NCBI RefSeq assembly: GCF_003052515.2
Contig: NZ_QARE02000005.1
Coordinates: 248,001 to 312,000 of the forward strand
Direction: 5' to 3'
Length of the DNA stretch: 64,000 nt
DNA from: Pseudomonas sp. RIT409
Lineage (GTDB): Bacteria > Pseudomonadota > Gammaproteobacteria > Pseudomonadales > Pseudomonadaceae
Position 1 is the first letter of the stretch, and the number at the start of each line of letters is the position of its first letter. The notes below the pieces were generated by a model, which saw only the letters and a list, made by a program, of their open reading frames with translations, searched no databases and was not told the DNA's origin. Below are positions 63,801-64,000 of this stretch, in pieces. Made by a program: the position numbers and the translations under genes.

Positions 63801-64000
63801 ATGCAAATAGAGCGTTACGGGCACATTCGGGGTAGTCGTTACAATTTGTCACTAGCGCTGCTGATGCTGCTGAGCACGTTATTGGCCGGTTGCGGCATCA
63901 ACAACATTCCCACCTACGACGAGCAGGTCAAGGCCGCTTGGGCTCAAGTGCAGAACCAATACCAGCGCCGCGCCGACCTGATTCCCAATCTGGTTGAAAC
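63801..64000 (+). CDS. lemA: LemA family lipoprotein, 5' part cut by window edge
   Basis: 66 residues are visible from ATG 63801. A lipoprotein signal (LSLALLMLLSTLLAGC, acylated Cys at residue 31) is followed by the LemA start GINNIPTYDEQVKAAWAQVQNQYQRRADLIPNLVET, in which the Ala-Trp-xx-Val...YQRRADLIPNLV pattern is strongly conserved. LemA proteins form a coiled-coil four-helix bundle and usually stand before TPM-domain (YgcG-like) genes. Role in the cell envelope not clear. Confidence 0.93.
   Translation, partial: MQIERYGHIRGSRYNLSLALLMLLSTLLAGCGINNIPTYDEQVKAAWAQVQNQYQRRADLIPNLVE

Overview
The window looks like chromosomal DNA of a fluorescent-type Pseudomonas (P. syringae/P. fluorescens lineage; species not determinable by eye). 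Reasons: high GC, an H-NS-like MvaT beside sbcB and purU, the ffh-rpsP-rimM-trmD-rplS and xerD-dsbC-hom-thrC runs, a MexAB-OprM/Ttg pump with its TetR repressor, a PcaR-controlled beta-ketoadipate cluster, and Pseudomonas-type small proteins (DUF3509-like, tandem-repeat exported proteins). I see no rRNA, tRNA, CRISPR array, insertion sequence or prophage.

Layout. 1-9.3 kb: SpoIIM-like (partial) and RDD membrane proteins, exonuclease I, MvaT, formyl-THF deformylase, a flippase-like membrane protein, a HerA-like ATPase, phosphate transporter Pit and a 65-residue charged protein. 9.3-16.4 kb: an 800-bp intergenic stretch, then pcaR, pcaIJF, pcaT and pcaD with recognisable PcaR operators; pcaB and pcaC are missing. 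16.5-23.1 kb: outer membrane factor, RND pump and adaptor (oprM/mexB/mexA-like) divergent from ttgR, with a TtgR-type operator between. 23.1-28.5 kb: purT behind a potentially structured 406-bp leader, an MHS-type MFS transporter, a CorC/CNNM-type protein and a CcsA-like membrane protein. 28.7-37.2 kb: housekeeping genes ffh, rpsP-rimM-trmD, rplS, xerD, dsbC, hom and thrC, with a heptanucleotide-repeat element between hom and thrC.

37.3-46 kb: a BvgS/EvgS-like sensor that ends after its PAS domain and lacks the kinase, a DUF3509-like protein, a periplasmic solute-binding-like protein, yaeQ, recJ, an Old Yellow Enzyme and a free-standing double-Cache periplasmic protein. 46-54.5 kb: a DHA2 efflux pump, a LysR gene divergent from an aruI-like decarboxylase plus aldehyde dehydrogenase pair (arginine transaminase route), an AraC regulator, an ABM-fold small protein and a flavin reductase. 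54.7-56 kb: two tandem paralogous genes for exported proteins, each made almost entirely of eight 13-residue repeats. 56.4-61 kb: a KgtP-like 2-oxoglutarate transporter with a clear sigma-54 promoter, next to its presumed DctD/MifR-type activator and DctB/MifS-type sensor kinase. 61.2-64 kb: periplasmic beta-glucosidase BglX and the start of a LemA-like lipoprotein.

Functional links: PurU makes formate and PurT consumes it; pcaIJF and pcaD form the lower beta-ketoadipate pathway under PcaR; MifS-MifR with sigma-54 should drive the downstream transporter gene; TtgR should repress both itself and the pump operon. The feature I find least explained by known biology is the pair of tandem-repeat exported proteins with related upstream regions and matching terminator architecture.
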